From assembly GCF_023518235.1 (NCBI RefSeq), contig NZ_CP090423.1, forward strand, positions 682,001 through 746,000: a stretch of DNA of 64,000 nucleotides. The letters run 5' to 3'. Positions 17,950 through 27,895 of this stretch are shown here, one piece after another (position 1 is the stretch's first letter; each line of letters begins with the position of its first letter). A model generated the notes under the pieces. It did not search any database. It was not told where the DNA came from and saw only the letters and a program-made list of their open reading frames with translations. The position numbers were made by a program, and so were the translations under genes. Source of the stretch: Stenotrophomonas maltophilia (lineage in GTDB: Bacteria; Pseudomonadota; Gammaproteobacteria; Xanthomonadales; Xanthomonadaceae).

Positions 17950-20900
17950 ATGCCGTTGCGCTGGCCACACCGGTGGCGTTGACCGAGGCGCAGGCCGGAC
18001 TGTGGTTCGCGCAGCGGCTGGCGCCGGACAATCCATCCTTCAACACTGCCCATGCGGTGTGGATCGACGGACCGCTGGATGTGGCGGCGTTCCTTGCGGC
18101 GGTCGACCAGGCGGCGGCCGAGGCAGAGGCCTTCGCGCTGCGCTTTGCCGAGCGTGCCGATGGTCAGCCCGTGCAGTGGCATGAGCCGGCGCACGTGCCA
18201 CGGCTTTCGGTACGTGATGTATCGGCCGAGGCGCAGCCCGCGTCAGTGGCACGTGCGTTGATGCAGGCTGACCGGCTCAGTGCGGTCGATCCAACCCGCG
18301 ACCGGATCAGCCAGCAGGTGCTGTTCGACCTGGGCGGGCAGCGCTGGGTCTGGTATCTGCGCGTACACCACCTTGCCGCCGATGGCTACGGTATGGCGCT
18401 GTTCACCGATCGCGTCTGCGCGCTGTACGCCGGTCGTGCGGGCGAGCCGCTGCCAGGACTGGCAGCGGTGCTGGCCGATGATGCCGCCTACCGGGCCGAT
18501 CCACGCCGTGCTGCCGCTGGGCAGTGGTGGCGCGAGCAGATGCAGGGCGCCCCGGCTGGCGCTGGCCTGGCCGGATCGCTGGAGGCGAGCAGCGACGCGC
18601 TGCGCTGGGTGCAGCCGCTGGATGCGGCGTTCCGCGAGCGCCTGCTGCAGGTGTCGGCAGGTTGGTTGCAACCCTGGCCGGATGTGCTGGCTGCACTGTC
18701 GACCGAGTACCTGCGGCGGATGAGCGCGGCCGACGAAGTGGTGCTGGGCGTGCCCTACATGGACCGGCTCGGCAACGCGTCGGCGCGGGTGCCGGCGATG
18801 GTGATGAACGTATTGCCACTGCGTGTAGCAGCCGGCGAGGGCAGCGTCGAGGCCTTCACCCGCGCGCTGGGCCGGCAACTCAGTCAGAGTCGCAAGCACG
18901 GTCGCTACCGGGGTGAGCAACTGCGCCGTGATCTCGGCCTGGTCGGCGCGCAGCAGCGCCTGCACGGCCCGATGGTGAACGTGCAGCCGTTCTACAAGCC
19001 GTTGGCGCTGCCGGGTGTACAGGCGACGCTGGAGGTGCTGTGTACCGGCCCGGTTGACGATCTGACGCTGGGCTTCCGCGGCGACGGCCAGGCGCTGCTG
19101 GATCTGGAGATCGAAGCGAATCCCGCACTCTACAGCCGCGAGGATGTGGAAGCGCATGCGGCGCGGCTGCTGCATTTCGTGTCGACGGCACTTGTGTCGG
19201 AAAGCATCACAACGGTGCCGTTGGCCACCGACCAAGAGGCAGAGCAGGTTGTGTTCGGCTTCAATGCCACCACGCGCGCACTCCCGCAGACCACGCTGGT
19301 CGAGCTGCTGCAGCAGGGCATGGATCGTGATCCGCAGGCGCCCGCGCTGGTGTTCGGCGAAACGGCGCTGGACCATGCCACGCTGGAAGCGCGCAGCTTC
19401 GCACTGGCGGCACAGCTGCGCGCGACGGGCGTCGGCCCCGGCAGCGTGGTGGCGGTGGCATTGCCGCGTTCGCTGGAACTGGTGATTGCACTGGTGGCGG
19501 TGCTGCGCGCGGGGGCGGCCTACCTGCCGCTGGATCTTGCCCACCCCGATGAGCGCTTGGCGCGCATCCTTGCGTCTGCGCAGCCGGCCTGTGTTCTGGC
19601 CGTGGCGGACGCACAGATGCGCATGCCCGGCGTGCCGGTTCTTGCACCGGAGCGATGGACCGCGCTGAGCTTTGCCGCGCCCTGGGCCGACCCGGCACCC
19701 GATGATGCGGCCTACGTGATCTATACCTCCGGCTCGACCGGCGAACCCAAGGGCGTGGTGATCGAGCACCGCGCCATCGTCAACCGTCTGCTGTGGATGC
19801 GCGAGCATTACGGTATCCGCGCCGACGACCGGATTCTGCAGAAGACGCCGGCCACCTTCGATGTCTCGGTATGGGAGTTCTTCCTGCCGCTGCTGTGCGG
19901 TGCCACGCTGGTGATCGCTGCGCCGGATGCGCATCGTGATCCGACCGAGCTGGCGCGACTGATCAGGGCGGAAGGCATCACCACGGCGCATTTCGTGCCG
20001 TCGATGCTGGATGCCTTCCTGGCGGCGCCGGCCTCCCACGGCCTGCAGATGCGCCGGGTTTTCACCAGCGGCGAGGCGCTGGACGCCTCGCTGCGCGATC
20101 GCTTCCACGCGCGTGTGCAGGCCGAACTGCACAATCTGTATGGCCCGACCGAAGCGGCCGTGGACGTCAGCTATTGGCCTGCATCTTCGCAGGATCGGTC
20201 ACGGCCGGTGCCGATCGGCTTCCCGGTCTGGAACACACGCCTGTACGTGCTGGACGCGCGGATGCAACCGCTGCCGGTGGGCGTGCCCGGTGACCTGTAT
20301 CTGGGCGGCGTGCAGCTGGCGCGTGGCTACCTGGGCCGCGACGACCTGACCGCCGAACGCTTCCTCGCCGATCCGTTCCTGCCGGGCGAGCGCATCTATC
20401 GCACCGGCGATGTGGCGCGCTGGCGCGCCGATGGCGCGGTCGAGTATCTCGGCCGCAGCGATCATCAGGTGAAGCTGCGTGGACTGCGCATCGAACTGGG
20501 CGAGATCGAAGCAGCGTTGCGCGAGCTGCCGGGCATGGACCGGGTGGAAGTGCTGCTGCGCCAAGATGCGCCCAACGATGCGCGGCTGGTGGCCTATGTG
20601 CCGGCCGCGCTGGCCGACGCGGCGGTGCTGCGCAGCCATCTGGCCACACGCGTGCCGGACTACATGGTGCCATCGGCCGTCGTGGGCGTGGATCACTGGC
20701 CGGTGACCGCCAACGGCAAGCTGGACCGCAACGCGTTGCCGAAACCCCCGCAGCAGGCGGTGGCTGGGCTGGCCGCGCGCACACCGCTGGAGCGGGAGCT
20801 GGCGGGCCTGTTCGCCCAGGCCCTGGGCCGCGCCGATCCGGTAGCGGTCGACGCCGACTTCTTCAGCCTGGGCGGCGATTCGCTGTCTGCGGTGCACCTG

Positions 20901-21836
20901 TTGCTGGCCATTGAACACCGTTGGCGCTGTGATCTTGGCTTGGGCGCATTGTTCGCGCAGCCGACTGTGGCCGCGCTGGCCGTACGCATCGCCGAACCCC
21001 CGGCGCTGGCCGACCACGCGTTGGGGCCGGTGATCGCCTTGGCCGTGACCGACGCCATCGAGCCTTCACCGCTGTTCGTGCTGCACCCGGCCGGTGGCAT
21101 TGCCTGGAATTACCGCACCCTGGCGCGCGCGCTGCAGCCGGCGCGTGCGGTGTATGGGCTGCAATCGCCGGCGCTGGACGCACAGCAGCCGCTGCCTGGC
21201 AGCATCGAGGCGATGGCCAACGACTACGTGCAGCGCGTGATTGCGTTGCAGCCGCACGGGCCGGTGCATCTGCTGGGCTGGTCGGTGGGCGGCATCCTGG
21301 CGCAGGCGATGGCGGTGCGCCTGCACGAGATCGGGCGCGAGGTGGGTGAGCTGGTGCTGCTCGATGCCTATCCCAGCGAGTGCTGGCGGGCCGAGCCCGA
21401 ACCGGACCCGATTGCAGCGCTGCGTGCGCTGCTGGCCATCGCCGGGCACGAGCCCGACGCGCATCCGGAACTGGACAGCCGTGAGCGCATCCTGGCGTTC
21501 CTGCGTCGCGGCGGCAGTGCGCTGGGCAGCCTGCCGGATGTGGTGCTCGACGGCGTAGTGCGTGCGGTGACCGGCACCAACCGGCTGATCCGCGAACATC
21601 ACCACCGGCCATTCATCGGCACCCTGGTGCATGTTCGCGCCGGTCGCGATCACCAGGCGCGGCCGCAGCTGCAGTCGGCGCTGTGGCGTGCACACGCGCA
21701 CAAGGTGCAGGCGCTGGAACTGCCGTTCCTGCATGCCGAACTGACCGGACGCGATGCGGTGGCGCAGCTGGCACCGTGGTTGTCGGCGCGTCTGCGCCAA
21801 TGGGATGAACAACAGGAGATCGCAACATGCAGTTGA
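17946..21836 (+). CDS. entF: Serine-activating NRPS, EntF-like (C-A-PCP-TE)
   Basis: 1296 residues. Condensation domain 1-440 with HHLAADG near 141; adenylation domain about 455-930 with [11 protein letters not shown] near 591, [10 protein letters not shown] and [10 protein letters not shown]; carrier domain with GGDSLSA near 976; thioesterase about 1030-1290 with GWSVGG near 1111. Pocket residues visible around DVSVW, THF/VPSM and VFTSGEAL fit the serine code D-V-W-H-F-S-L-V. It joins DHB to L-serine, then the TE trimerises and cyclises or releases the product. Overlaps the carrier gene by 4 bases and entA by 10. Confidence 0.92.
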   Translation: MNAVALATPVALTEAQAGLWFAQRLAPDNPSFNTAHAVWIDGPLDVAAFLAAVDQAAAEAEAFALRFAERADGQPVQWHEPAHVPRLSVRDVSAEAQPASVARALMQADRLSAVDPTRDRISQQVLFDLGGQRWVWYLRVHHLAADGYGMALFTDRVCALYAGRAGEPLPGLAAVLADDAAYRADPRRAAAGQWWREQMQGAPAGAGLAGSLEASSDALRWVQPLDAAFRERLLQVSAGWLQPWPDVLAALSTEYLRRMSAADEVVLGVPYMDRLGNASARVPAMVMNVLPLRVAAGEGSVEAFTRALGRQLSQSRKHGRYRGEQLRRDLGLVGAQQRLHGPMVNVQPFYKPLALPGVQATLEVLCTGPVDDLTLGFRGDGQALLDLEIEANPALYSREDVEAHAARLLHFVSTALVSESITTVPLATDQEAEQVVFGFNATTRALPQTTLVELLQQGMDRDPQAPALVFGETALDHATLEARSFALAAQLRATGVGPGSVVAVALPRSLELVIALVAVLRAGAAYLPLDLAHPDERLARILASAQPACVLAVADAQMRMPGVPVLAPERWTALSFAAPWADPAPDDAAYVIYTSGSTGEPKGVVIEHRAIVNRLLWMREHYGIRADDRILQKTPATFDVSVWEFFLPLLCGATLVIAAPDAHRDPTELARLIRAEGITTAHFVPSMLDAFLAAPASHGLQMRRVFTSGEALDASLRDRFHARVQAELHNLYGPTEAAVDVSYWPASSQDRSRPVPIGFPVWNTRLYVLDARMQPLPVGVPGDLYLGGVQLARGYLGRDDLTAERFLADPFLPGERIYRTGDVARWRADGAVEYLGRSDHQVKLRGLRIELGEIEAALRELPGMDRVEVLLRQDAPNDARLVAYVPAALADAAVLRSHLATRVPDYMVPSAVVGVDHWPVTANGKLDRNALPKPPQQAVAGLAARTPLERELAGLFAQALGRADPVAVDADFFSLGGDSLSAVHLLLAIEHRWRCDLGLGALFAQPTVAALAVRIAEPPALADHALGPVIALAVTDAIEPSPLFVLHPAGGIAWNYRTLARALQPARAVYGLQSPALDAQQPLPGSIEAMANDYVQRVIALQPHGPVHLLGWSVGGILAQAMAVRLHEIGREVGELVLLDAYPSECWRAEPEPDPIAALRALLAIAGHEPDAHPELDSRERILAFLRRGGSALGSLPDVVLDGVVRAVTGTNRLIREHHHRPFIGTLVHVRAGRDHQARPQLQSALWRAHAHKVQALELPFLHAELTGRDAVAQLAPWLSARLRQWDEQQEIATCS

Positions 21837-22585
21837 CCGGTTTTGAAGGCCGCGTGGCGTTGGTGACCGGTGCTGCCGGTGGCATCGGCGAGGCCTTGGT
21901 GCGGCTGTTGGCCGAGGCCGGATGCACGGTACTGGCGACTGATCGCGAAGTGCCTGCCGTGGCCGGACCGCGCGTGCAGGCCTTGGCACTGGACGTGACC
22001 GACAGCGCGGCCGTGGATGCGCTGGTGGACCGCGTGGAGGCCGACATCGGGCCGATCCAGCTGGCCGCCAGCGTGGCCGGGGTGCTGCATGTGGGCGCGG
22101 TGGCGGCGACCTCGGATGCCGACTGGCGCCGCGTGTTCGCTGTCAATGCCGATGGCGTGTTCCATGTCGGGCGTGCACTGGCGCGTGTCATGTCGCCGCG
22201 CGGTGCGGGTGCCATCGTGACCGTCAGCTCCAACGCCGCCGGCGTGCCCCGGCACGGCATGGCGGCCTACGCCGCGTCCAAGGCGGCAGCGACCATGTTC
22301 ACGCGCTGCCTCGGGCTGGAGCTGGCGCCGCTGGGCATCCGCTGCAACATCGTCGCACCGGGTTCCACGCTGACCCCGATGCAGACCGGCATGTGGCAGG
22401 ACGCGCGCGGCGCCGAGCGGGTGATCGCCGGCAACCTGGAGACCTACAAGGCCGGCATTCCCCTGCGCAAGCTGGCCACGCCCGAAGACATCGCCCATTC
22501 GGTGATGTTCCTGCTGTCCGAGCAGGCCGGCCATGTGGCGATGAGTGACCTGTACGTAGACGGTGGCGCCACCCTGCACGGCTGA
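21827..22585 (+). CDS. entA: 2,3-dihydro-2,3-dihydroxybenzoate dehydrogenase
   Basis: 252-residue SDR: NAD motif [13 protein letters not shown] near residue 14, [11 protein letters not shown] near 85, [20 protein letters not shown] with catalytic Ser, Tyr and Lys near 140-160, and PGSTLTPMQ. It oxidises 2,3-dihydro-DHB to 2,3-DHB, completing the aryl acid pathway. Last gene of the operon; its ATG lies within the entF 3' end with an AGGAG site upstream at about 21814. SMAG repeats follow. Confidence 0.92.
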   Translation: MQLTGFEGRVALVTGAAGGIGEALVRLLAEAGCTVLATDREVPAVAGPRVQALALDVTDSAAVDALVDRVEADIGPIQLAASVAGVLHVGAVAATSDADWRRVFAVNADGVFHVGRALARVMSPRGAGAIVTVSSNAAGVPRHGMAAYAASKAAATMFTRCLGLELAPLGIRCNIVAPGSTLTPMQTGMWQDARGAERVIAGNLETYKAGIPLRKLATPEDIAHSVMFLLSEQAGHVAMSDLYVDGGATLHG

Positions 22586-22644
22586 ACCCAGACCGCGCAA
22601 CATCCGCTGACGCCCGACCGCTCGCCGACAACCCACACATGTCG

Positions 22645-22667
22645 GTAGTGCCGGCCGCTGGCCGGCA
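22645..22667 (+). repeat. SMAG repeat, + orientation
   Basis: GTAG head followed by the core TGCCGGCCGCTGGCCGGCA. One of five copies around the RAYT gene; it may also terminate the ent operon. Confidence 0.88.
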
Positions 22668-22681
22668 ACCCACAGAGCCCG

Positions 22682-22704
22682 GTAGTGCCGGCCGCTGGCC
22701 GGCA
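22682..22704 (+). repeat. SMAG repeat, + orientation
   Basis: Identical to the previous copy and in direct repeat with it. It is the SMAG element nearest to the start of the RAYT gene. Confidence 0.88.
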
Positions 22705-22789
22705 ACCTCAGACAGCTTTCAGGCATCTCCCTGCCTTCACCAAGGCACGCCCCGACATTCAAGCCCAGTCACCCGATCCACCATGGGCC

Positions 22790-23260
22790 ATGAGCAGCCA
22801 TCGCCTACGTCTCGGCCGTCACTCCATCATCGGCCAGGCCTACGTTCTGACCACAACGACGCATCAGCGTCGCCGGCTCTTTGAAAGCAACGCCACCGCC
22901 GGTTGCGTGATCGATCAATTCCACTACATCGAACAACGAGGACTTGTACGGTCGCTGGCCTGGGTGGTGATGCCGGATCACGTGCATTGGATGCTGGAGC
23001 TGACGTCTGCGAACCTGGCCGATGTTGCGCGCCGGCTCAAGTCCTCCAGCTCGCTGGCATTGAACCGGCTGGCCGATCGTCGGGGTGTGGTATGGCAGTC
23101 CGGCTATTACGACCACGCGCTGAGGGCCGCGGAGTCGCTTGAGCGGCAGGCCCTGTACATCATGGGGAATCCGACCGAAGCGATCGGGGAGTATCCGTTT
23201 GCATGGTCGGTTTGGTTTGATGCCGGCCAGCGGCCGGCACTACCGAGGAAGGGCGGGTGA
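22790..23260 (+). CDS. REP-associated tyrosine transposase (RAYT)
   Basis: 156 residues of the Y1 HUH/TnpA-REP family: the metal-binding HVH in VVMPDHVHWML (near residue 63), VWQSGYYDHALR, and the nucleophile region YIMGNPTEA with the catalytic Tyr near residue 123. Family length is about 150-220, so the protein looks complete. It is flanked on both sides by SMAG repeats, the expected substrate and product. The last residues DAGQRPALP are simply a translated SMAG element (23221-23243), so the gene's 3' end has been fused to a repeat. ATG 22790 gives a normal N-terminus. Confidence 0.88.
   Translation: MSSHRLRLGRHSIIGQAYVLTTTTHQRRRLFESNATAGCVIDQFHYIEQRGLVRSLAWVVMPDHVHWMLELTSANLADVARRLKSSSSLALNRLADRRGVVWQSGYYDHALRAAESLERQALYIMGNPTEAIGEYPFAWSVWFDAGQRPALPRKGG
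23221..23243 (-). repeat. SMAG repeat inside RAYT 3' end
   Basis: Reverse-orientation SMAG (TGCCGGCCAGCGGCCGGCA then CTAC). It is read as the C-terminal DAGQRPALP of the transposase. Confidence 0.88.
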
Positions 23261-23266
23261 CTGCAG

Positions 23267-23289
23267 GTAGTGCCGGCCGCTGGCCGGCA
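23267..23289 (+). repeat. SMAG repeat flanking RAYT relic
   Basis: Plus-orientation copy 6 bases after the RAYT stop. With the next copy it brackets a 53-bp remnant of a RAYT gene. Confidence 0.88.
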
Positions 23290-23319
23290 GAATCAGTCAA
23301 GTTTCCGGGATCTTCTTTT

Positions 23320-23368
23320 GACCACGCGGCGAGGGGCGGACCGGAGCGATCGGGGAGTATCCGTTTGC
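23320..23368 (+). pseudogene. Internally deleted RAYT remnant
   Basis: This stretch matches two parts of the RAYT gene joined by a deletion. GACCACGCG and the following GAGGG-CG correspond to bases near 23111-23128. A 24-base identical run (23345-23368) repeats 23179-23202, which encodes the EAIGEYPFA part. A reverse SMAG follows as in the intact gene. It is therefore a decayed second copy or tandem duplication of the RAYT 3' end. Confidence 0.7.
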
Positions 23369-23373
23369 TGTGA

Positions 23374-23396
23374 TGCCGGCCAGCGGCCGGCACTAC
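23374..23396 (-). repeat. SMAG repeat, - orientation
   Basis: Closes the relic unit and lies just past the 3' end of the phytase-like gene, where it may terminate transcription. Confidence 0.88.
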
Positions 23397-23412
23397 CGGG
23401 ATACACCGCCGG

Positions 23413-24873
23413 TCAGGGCAGGGCCAGGCGGTACACCAGCACGCGGTTGTCGTTGTCGTAGGCGCTGTCGCATACCTCGCCCTGCATGCGGCAATGACGG
23501 GCGATGAAGTCGTTGTCGTTGCCGATCAGCAGCAGCACGTCGTTCGGATGCTGCGGGTCCATCGCCGGCAGCAGGTCCATCGCCTCCCACTTCTCCGACA
23601 GCAGGCCGTCGTGCGGGCCGCGCCGGGTTTCCAGATCCAGCCCGGCTCGCGCCAGCTGCGGTCGGTCGAGCAGGTTCAGCAGTTCGTCGCTGCGCGCGGG
23701 CATGATCTCCGGCTTCAACGCGGTGCCGGTCGGGTCGGCCAGCAGCGATGTGGTGCCGGTTTCATACGGGGAGCCGGCCAGGTTGCTGGCACCGGCCACA
23801 TCCACCAGCAGCACTGACTTGTAGACGATCGGATCATCGCCGTCCTTGCCCAGGCCATTGCCATCGCGCGCCAGCAGCAGGAAGCGGTACGCGTCCAGGG
23901 CGCGTAGTTCGCTCTGCGCGGCGGTGCGGTCCAGCTTGCCCTTGCCGTCGTGGGCGTAGGCGGGCAGGGCCATCACGTAATGGCTGATCGGCTGCTGCGG
24001 CGTAGGCGAGGACGTCACGTCGTAGACCAGCACGCGGGTATTGATGCGGCCTGCGGCATTACCTTGTGCGCTGTCCTGCATCGTCGCGCTCTGCAGGGCC
24101 ACGAACAGCCGGCTGCCATCGGGTGAAAGGCCCATGCCTTCCGCGCCCTGGTTGTTGCGGCGCCCGCTCTGCGGTGGGGCCAGCGAGCCGAACGCCGGCT
24201 TGCCATCGCGCTGCGGCCTGATCGCCGGCGGTGCCACGATCACGCCCTGCAGCTGGCCCTGTGCATCGAAGTAGTAGACGTTGGCGGTGTACTCATCGCC
24301 GATGTAGAAATGGCCGTCTGCGGTGAATTGCAGCGATTCCGCATCCAGCGAGACCTTGCCCGCACCGGCGCCGTTGGCCGGCGAGGGCAGCACCACCTCG
24401 CGCTGGGTGATCGTGTGGTCGCCCGGGTCGGCGCCAGTGAATGGCTGACCGTTGAAGTCCTTCAGCACAACGCCCTTGTCCGGCACCATCGTCAGCCTAC
24501 CCAGCGTACCGGCCTTGCCCTGCGTCGTGTCGATACGCAGCTGCATGCGCTCCACGCGGCCGGCGTAGTCGTAGAACAAGCCGGCCTCGGGATCGTTGCG
24601 GCCACGGTCGGGCAGGGTCCACAGCACGCCCTCGTAGCCGTTGGCGGTACGTTTCCAGGTGCCGGGCTGTACCGCCAGCGACGAGAACGAGCCCAGCGTG
24701 TCGCCGAGGAAGTCGAGCGTGCCCGCCGGCAGTCGCCCCGCTGCAACCAGGCCTTTGTCCGCATAGGTGCGACCGCCCAGCTGCAGGGTGCGCGGCGGCG
24801 CGCCGCTGGCCTCATGCGGGGCGGAGTATCCGCTGGCCGACAATGTGGCCAGCAGCAGGGCGGTTGCGAGCAT
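23413..24873 (-). CDS. Exported esterase-like phytase-family protein
   Basis: 486 residues with a signal peptide (about 1-17, ending SASGYSA). The body matches the esterase-like activity of phytase family: LDFLGDTLGSFSSLAV, DPEAGLFYDYAGRVERM, LDAESLQFTADGHFYIGDEYTANVYYF, and QGAEGMGLSPDGSRLFVALQS. These are beta-propeller blades with acidic calcium sites. It is likely periplasmic or secreted and may release phosphate from organic esters. It follows the TonB receptor gene by 21 bases in the same direction, so both are one operon, plausibly phosphate scavenging. Enzyme activity is inferred from family only. Confidence 0.82.
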   Translation of the reverse strand: MLATALLLATLSASGYSAPHEASGAPPRTLQLGGRTYADKGLVAAGRLPAGTLDFLGDTLGSFSSLAVQPGTWKRTANGYEGVLWTLPDRGRNDPEAGLFYDYAGRVERMQLRIDTTQGKAGTLGRLTMVPDKGVVLKDFNGQPFTGADPGDHTITQREVVLPSPANGAGAGKVSLDAESLQFTADGHFYIGDEYTANVYYFDAQGQLQGVIVAPPAIRPQRDGKPAFGSLAPPQSGRRNNQGAEGMGLSPDGSRLFVALQSATMQDSAQGNAAGRINTRVLVYDVTSSPTPQQPISHYVMALPAYAHDGKGKLDRTAAQSELRALDAYRFLLLARDGNGLGKDGDDPIVYKSVLLVDVAGASNLAGSPYETGTTSLLADPTGTALKPEIMPARSDELLNLLDRPQLARAGLDLETRRGPHDGLLSEKWEAMDLLPAMDPQHPNDVLLLIGNDNDFIARHCRMQGEVCDSAYDNDNRVLVYRLALP

Positions 24874-24894
24874 CAGTGGACTCCCGGCCGTCGA

Positions 24895-27213
24895 TCAGAA
24901 GCGAAGGTCTAGGGTACCGAACACCTGGCGCGGTGCCGACGCATGGAACACGTACAGCTTGCCGGCCGGATCGCTCGGTGCGAACACGCTCGAATCCAGG
25001 TTGCTGGCGTAGCGCTTGTTGGTCAGGTTGGTCACATTGAACGACAGACGCACGCCCTTGGCGAAGCTGAACTGGCCGAAGTCATAACCACCGGCCAGAT
25101 CGAACAGGGTGAAGCCACCGAAGCCCTGGTCATTGGTATAGGTGTAGAAGCGCTCGCCGGTGTACTTGCCACGCAGGCTGGCGAACCAGCCGTTGTCGCG
25201 CCAGGTGATCTCGGTGGCCAGCAGCTGCTTGGGGGTATCGGTCTGGATCTTGCCCTTGATCTGCTGTTCGACGCCGGCCTGCACGTAGTTCGACGCATAG
25301 GTCGAACGGTTCAGCGAGGCCGAGGTGTACCAGCTGAAGTGCGCGTTCGGGGTCCACAGCACGGTCAGCTCGGCGCCACGGCTGTCGACGCCGCCCACGT
25401 TGTAGAAGCGGTTGCCGCAGGTCGGGCCGACCGGCTGCCGCGAGTCGCAGGGGTTGTACTGCAGAAGGCGGTTGTCGAAGCGTACGTTGTAGGCGGCGAT
25501 CGAGGCCTGCAGGGTGTCGGTGACGAAGCGGTAGCCCGCTTCCAGAGAGCGCGATTCTTCCGGCTTCAGGTTGCCCTGCGCGTTCCAGGTGGCCTGGCTG
25601 ACCGCCTGCGGGCCCAGCTTGAAGCCGCCTTGGAACATGGCGATGTTCTCGGCGTAGCTGGCGAACACTTCGTGATGCTCGGCCAGGCGCAAGTTGGCAC
25701 CCACGCTCGGCAGGAAATCCTTGCTGGCCTTCAGCGAGCCGGTGGCGAACTGGTTGTTGGAGGTCGGCGAGATCGGCGTCTTCGCATCGCCTGGCAGGGC
25801 CTGCGCGTCGGAGGTGGCATGCGGGCTCTTGGCGCCGAATTCCAGGGTCAGGCGATCATCGAGCAGGCGCCAGGTGTCCTTCAGGAAGAACTGATGGGTC
25901 TTCCAACGCGTGCGCTGGGCGAACACGCCGACATCGGAGGGCAGGGTGTTCATGCCGCTGAGGTCGCGCGGACCGTCCACGGCGGTCTGGTAGCGTTCGG
26001 CGCTGCTGGTGTTGCGCTCGTACCAGACGCCACCCTCGATGCGGTGCGCGCCCAGTTCCCAATCGAACGACAGCGTGCCGCCATCGCGGTCGATGGTATA
26101 GATCGTGTTGCGGAAGATGATCGGGATTTCCTGCGCGTTGCCCTTGTTCGACCACGCGCCGCTGTTCCAGTTGTGGCCTTCGCCGCGGTCGTCATGGTGG
26201 TAGGCCAGGGCCCGCAGGCTGAAACCATCGGCCAGGAAGAAGTCACCGGCCAGGTAGTAGAGGTTGTCATCGCGCAGGATCTGTCCGGCGGTGAAGGCGC
26301 CGTCGGCATCCTTGTCCGGGCCGCTGTTGTCGCACTTTTTCGCATTGAAGCTGGCGGTATTGCAGTAGGCCTTGGCCACCGCCTTGTTCCAGTCCGGCGC
26401 GTAGCCGCCCCAGTCCCAGCCCAGGCCGCGCGACATCTCGTCCTTGGACAGGTAGAAGTAGTCGGCCTGGGTGGTGCGCGACGTATCGACGAAGCCGGTG
26501 ATCTGGCCGCGGCCGAAGTTCCACACGCCCTTGGCGTTGAACTGCTTGGTGATGGATTGGTTGTAAGCGGTCTGGTCGTTCCACAGGTCCGAGACGGCGT
26601 TCATGCCCGACACGTAGCCGGAGAAGCCGTTGTACTCGCCACTGTCCACTCGCACGAAGGTGCGACGGTTGGCATCGCTGCCGAAGGTCTGCACCACGCG
26701 GCCGCCGAGTTCCTGCGCCGGGCGGTCGGAGGTATAGGAGATCGTGCCGCCGAGGTTGCTGGTGGACGGCGTACCGAGGCTGCCGATGCCCACCGCCAGT
26801 TCCGCGCCGGCCATGTTCTCGCTGATCAGCGCACGGTTGATGGTCAGGCCGTTGTAGTTGTTGTACGCGCCATCGCCCAGCGGCACGCCATCCAGGGTGT
26901 AACCCAGGCGGGTGGAGTTGAAGCCGCGCAGGCTGAGGGTCATCGACTGCTCGTTGGTGCCCAGCGCATCGGCCGACTGCGCGTTGACGCCCGGCAGCAG
27001 GTTCAGGGTCTTCTGCAGGCTGGTGCCTGGCGGCAGGATGTCGAGGTTCTCGCGGGTGATGCGCTGCACCTGGCGCGCTTCGCCGCTGCCGATCACCGAG
27101 ACGGTGTCCAGTTCAGTAGCGGAGGTGCTGCTGGAGGTCGGGGCAGCATCCTGCGCCCAGGCCGCGGGGGCAAGCGCAATGGACAGCGCAGCGGCCAACA
27201 AAGTCTTGGTCAT
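24895..27213 (-). CDS. TonB-dependent receptor linked to phytase-like protein
   Basis: 772 residues: signal peptide ending APAAWAQ (about 21), TonB box-like ELDTVSVIGS near residue 33, plug with RGFNSTRLGYTLDGVPLGDG, and a barrel ending GTLDLRF with terminal Phe. It resembles the Xanthomonadaceae receptors paired with phytase-like genes. The gene directly precedes the phytase-like gene and has a Pho-box candidate upstream. It probably imports a phosphorylated or phosphate-containing compound released by the partner. ATG 27213 is chosen because it starts the signal peptide; upstream in-frame sequence is promoter. Confidence 0.85.
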   Translation of the reverse strand: MTKTLLAAALSIALAPAAWAQDAAPTSSSTSATELDTVSVIGSGEARQVQRITRENLDILPPGTSLQKTLNLLPGVNAQSADALGTNEQSMTLSLRGFNSTRLGYTLDGVPLGDGAYNNYNGLTINRALISENMAGAELAVGIGSLGTPSTSNLGGTISYTSDRPAQELGGRVVQTFGSDANRRTFVRVDSGEYNGFSGYVSGMNAVSDLWNDQTAYNQSITKQFNAKGVWNFGRGQITGFVDTSRTTQADYFYLSKDEMSRGLGWDWGGYAPDWNKAVAKAYCNTASFNAKKCDNSGPDKDADGAFTAGQILRDDNLYYLAGDFFLADGFSLRALAYHHDDRGEGHNWNSGAWSNKGNAQEIPIIFRNTIYTIDRDGGTLSFDWELGAHRIEGGVWYERNTSSAERYQTAVDGPRDLSGMNTLPSDVGVFAQRTRWKTHQFFLKDTWRLLDDRLTLEFGAKSPHATSDAQALPGDAKTPISPTSNNQFATGSLKASKDFLPSVGANLRLAEHHEVFASYAENIAMFQGGFKLGPQAVSQATWNAQGNLKPEESRSLEAGYRFVTDTLQASIAAYNVRFDNRLLQYNPCDSRQPVGPTCGNRFYNVGGVDSRGAELTVLWTPNAHFSWYTSASLNRSTYASNYVQAGVEQQIKGKIQTDTPKQLLATEITWRDNGWFASLRGKYTGERFYTYTNDQGFGGFTLFDLAGGYDFGQFSFAKGVRLSFNVTNLTNKRYASNLDSSVFAPSDPAGKLYVFHASAPRQVFGTLDLRF

Positions 27214-27345
27214 GTTACGGACACTCAGGCAGGCAAGAGCCACCGCGTGGGTGCGGAGCTCATGGAGTTCAAAAGGGGAGACAGCCGATGCGACCGGCAG
27301 CGCTGCAGGCGCCGTGGGCCAACGTGAAAATGGTGCGCTAGACAG

Positions 27346-27363
27346 ATGACTGTCTGGTGACAC
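27346..27363 (-). promoter_or_regulatory. Candidate Pho box (PhoB site)
   Basis: On the minus strand two TGTCA/AGTCA half-sites are spaced exactly 11 bases (GTGTCACCAGACAGTCAT), as in the PhoB consensus of two 7-bp repeats with a 4-bp A/T-rich gap. It has 5-6 mismatches and the gap is not A/T rich. It lies 133 bases upstream of the receptor ATG. Confidence 0.45.
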
Positions 27364-27396
27364 CGCTACACACGTGGCATGCCGACGCAGGCATCG

Positions 27397-27464
27397 GTAG
27401 ATGCCAACCTGGGTTGGCATGCGCCGCGTCGTTGGTGGAGCGCCGACCAAGGTTGGCGGCTACC
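27397..27464. repeat. GTAG-headed repeat pair, second subfamily
   Basis: A GTAG head with the near-palindrome ATGCCAACCTGGGTTGGCAT (27401-27420) is followed by an inverted relative ending in CTAC (27441-27464). It shares the GTAG head with SMAG but not the GC-only core. It lies in the region between the TonB receptor promoter and the motor operon's 3' end. Confidence 0.7.
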
Positions 27465-27517
27465 AGGCGCGCGGAACAGGTCCAGGGGCGCCGAACGAGG
27501 TCGGCGTCAACGCGCGA

Positions 27518-27895
27518 TCAACCCGTGTTGCGCGGCTTGCGCGTGCGCTTGGGCTTGCCGGTATCAGCGCCGCTGGCGGCGCCGTCCTGCAGCGCCTGCA
27601 ACCACGACAGGGTGTCGACGTAATCGATGAAATGCCGCAGGTAACCGGGGCTGGTCGACTGCATCGTGTCCAGCATGCGCTGCACCAGCACCGCCGAGTT
27701 CAGCGGGCCGCCGTCGGCCGGGGCTTCGGCGCGCAGCGAGCGACGTACCTGCAGTTCGCTGCGCAGCTCGGACCATTCGCGCTGTGCCTGCGCCAGCATC
27801 GGCACCTGCGGGTAATGCGCCAAGGCGCGCGATCCCGCGTCGAGATCGCGAACCAGGGCGCGCAGGCCCTCGCGTGCGGGCGGCTTACTTGCCAT
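27518..27895 (-). CDS. DUF2894-like protein, last gene of motor-like operon
   Basis: 125 residues, mostly helical, basic at the C-terminus (KPKRTRKPR). No signal or membrane segment. The ATG at 27895 overlaps the 3' end of the OmpA-like gene by 11 bases, so it is part of that operon. It resembles the DUF2894 family, which is found next to DUF802, OmpA and DUF3348 genes in Xanthomonadaceae and Burkholderia. Function unknown; the tight coupling suggests an accessory factor, perhaps contacting the helical tail of the large protein or DNA through its basic end. Confidence 0.65.
   Translation of the reverse strand: MASKPPAREGLRALVRDLDAGSRALAHYPQVPMLAQAQREWSELRSELQVRRSLRAEAPADGGPLNSAVLVQRMLDTMQSTSPGYLRHFIDYVDTLSWLQALQDGAASGADTGKPKRTRKPRNTG

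Noticed and set aside
24943..27327. 794-residue plus-strand frame antisense to second TonB receptor
   Set aside because: Val/Ala/Gly/His-rich translation without domains; shadow.
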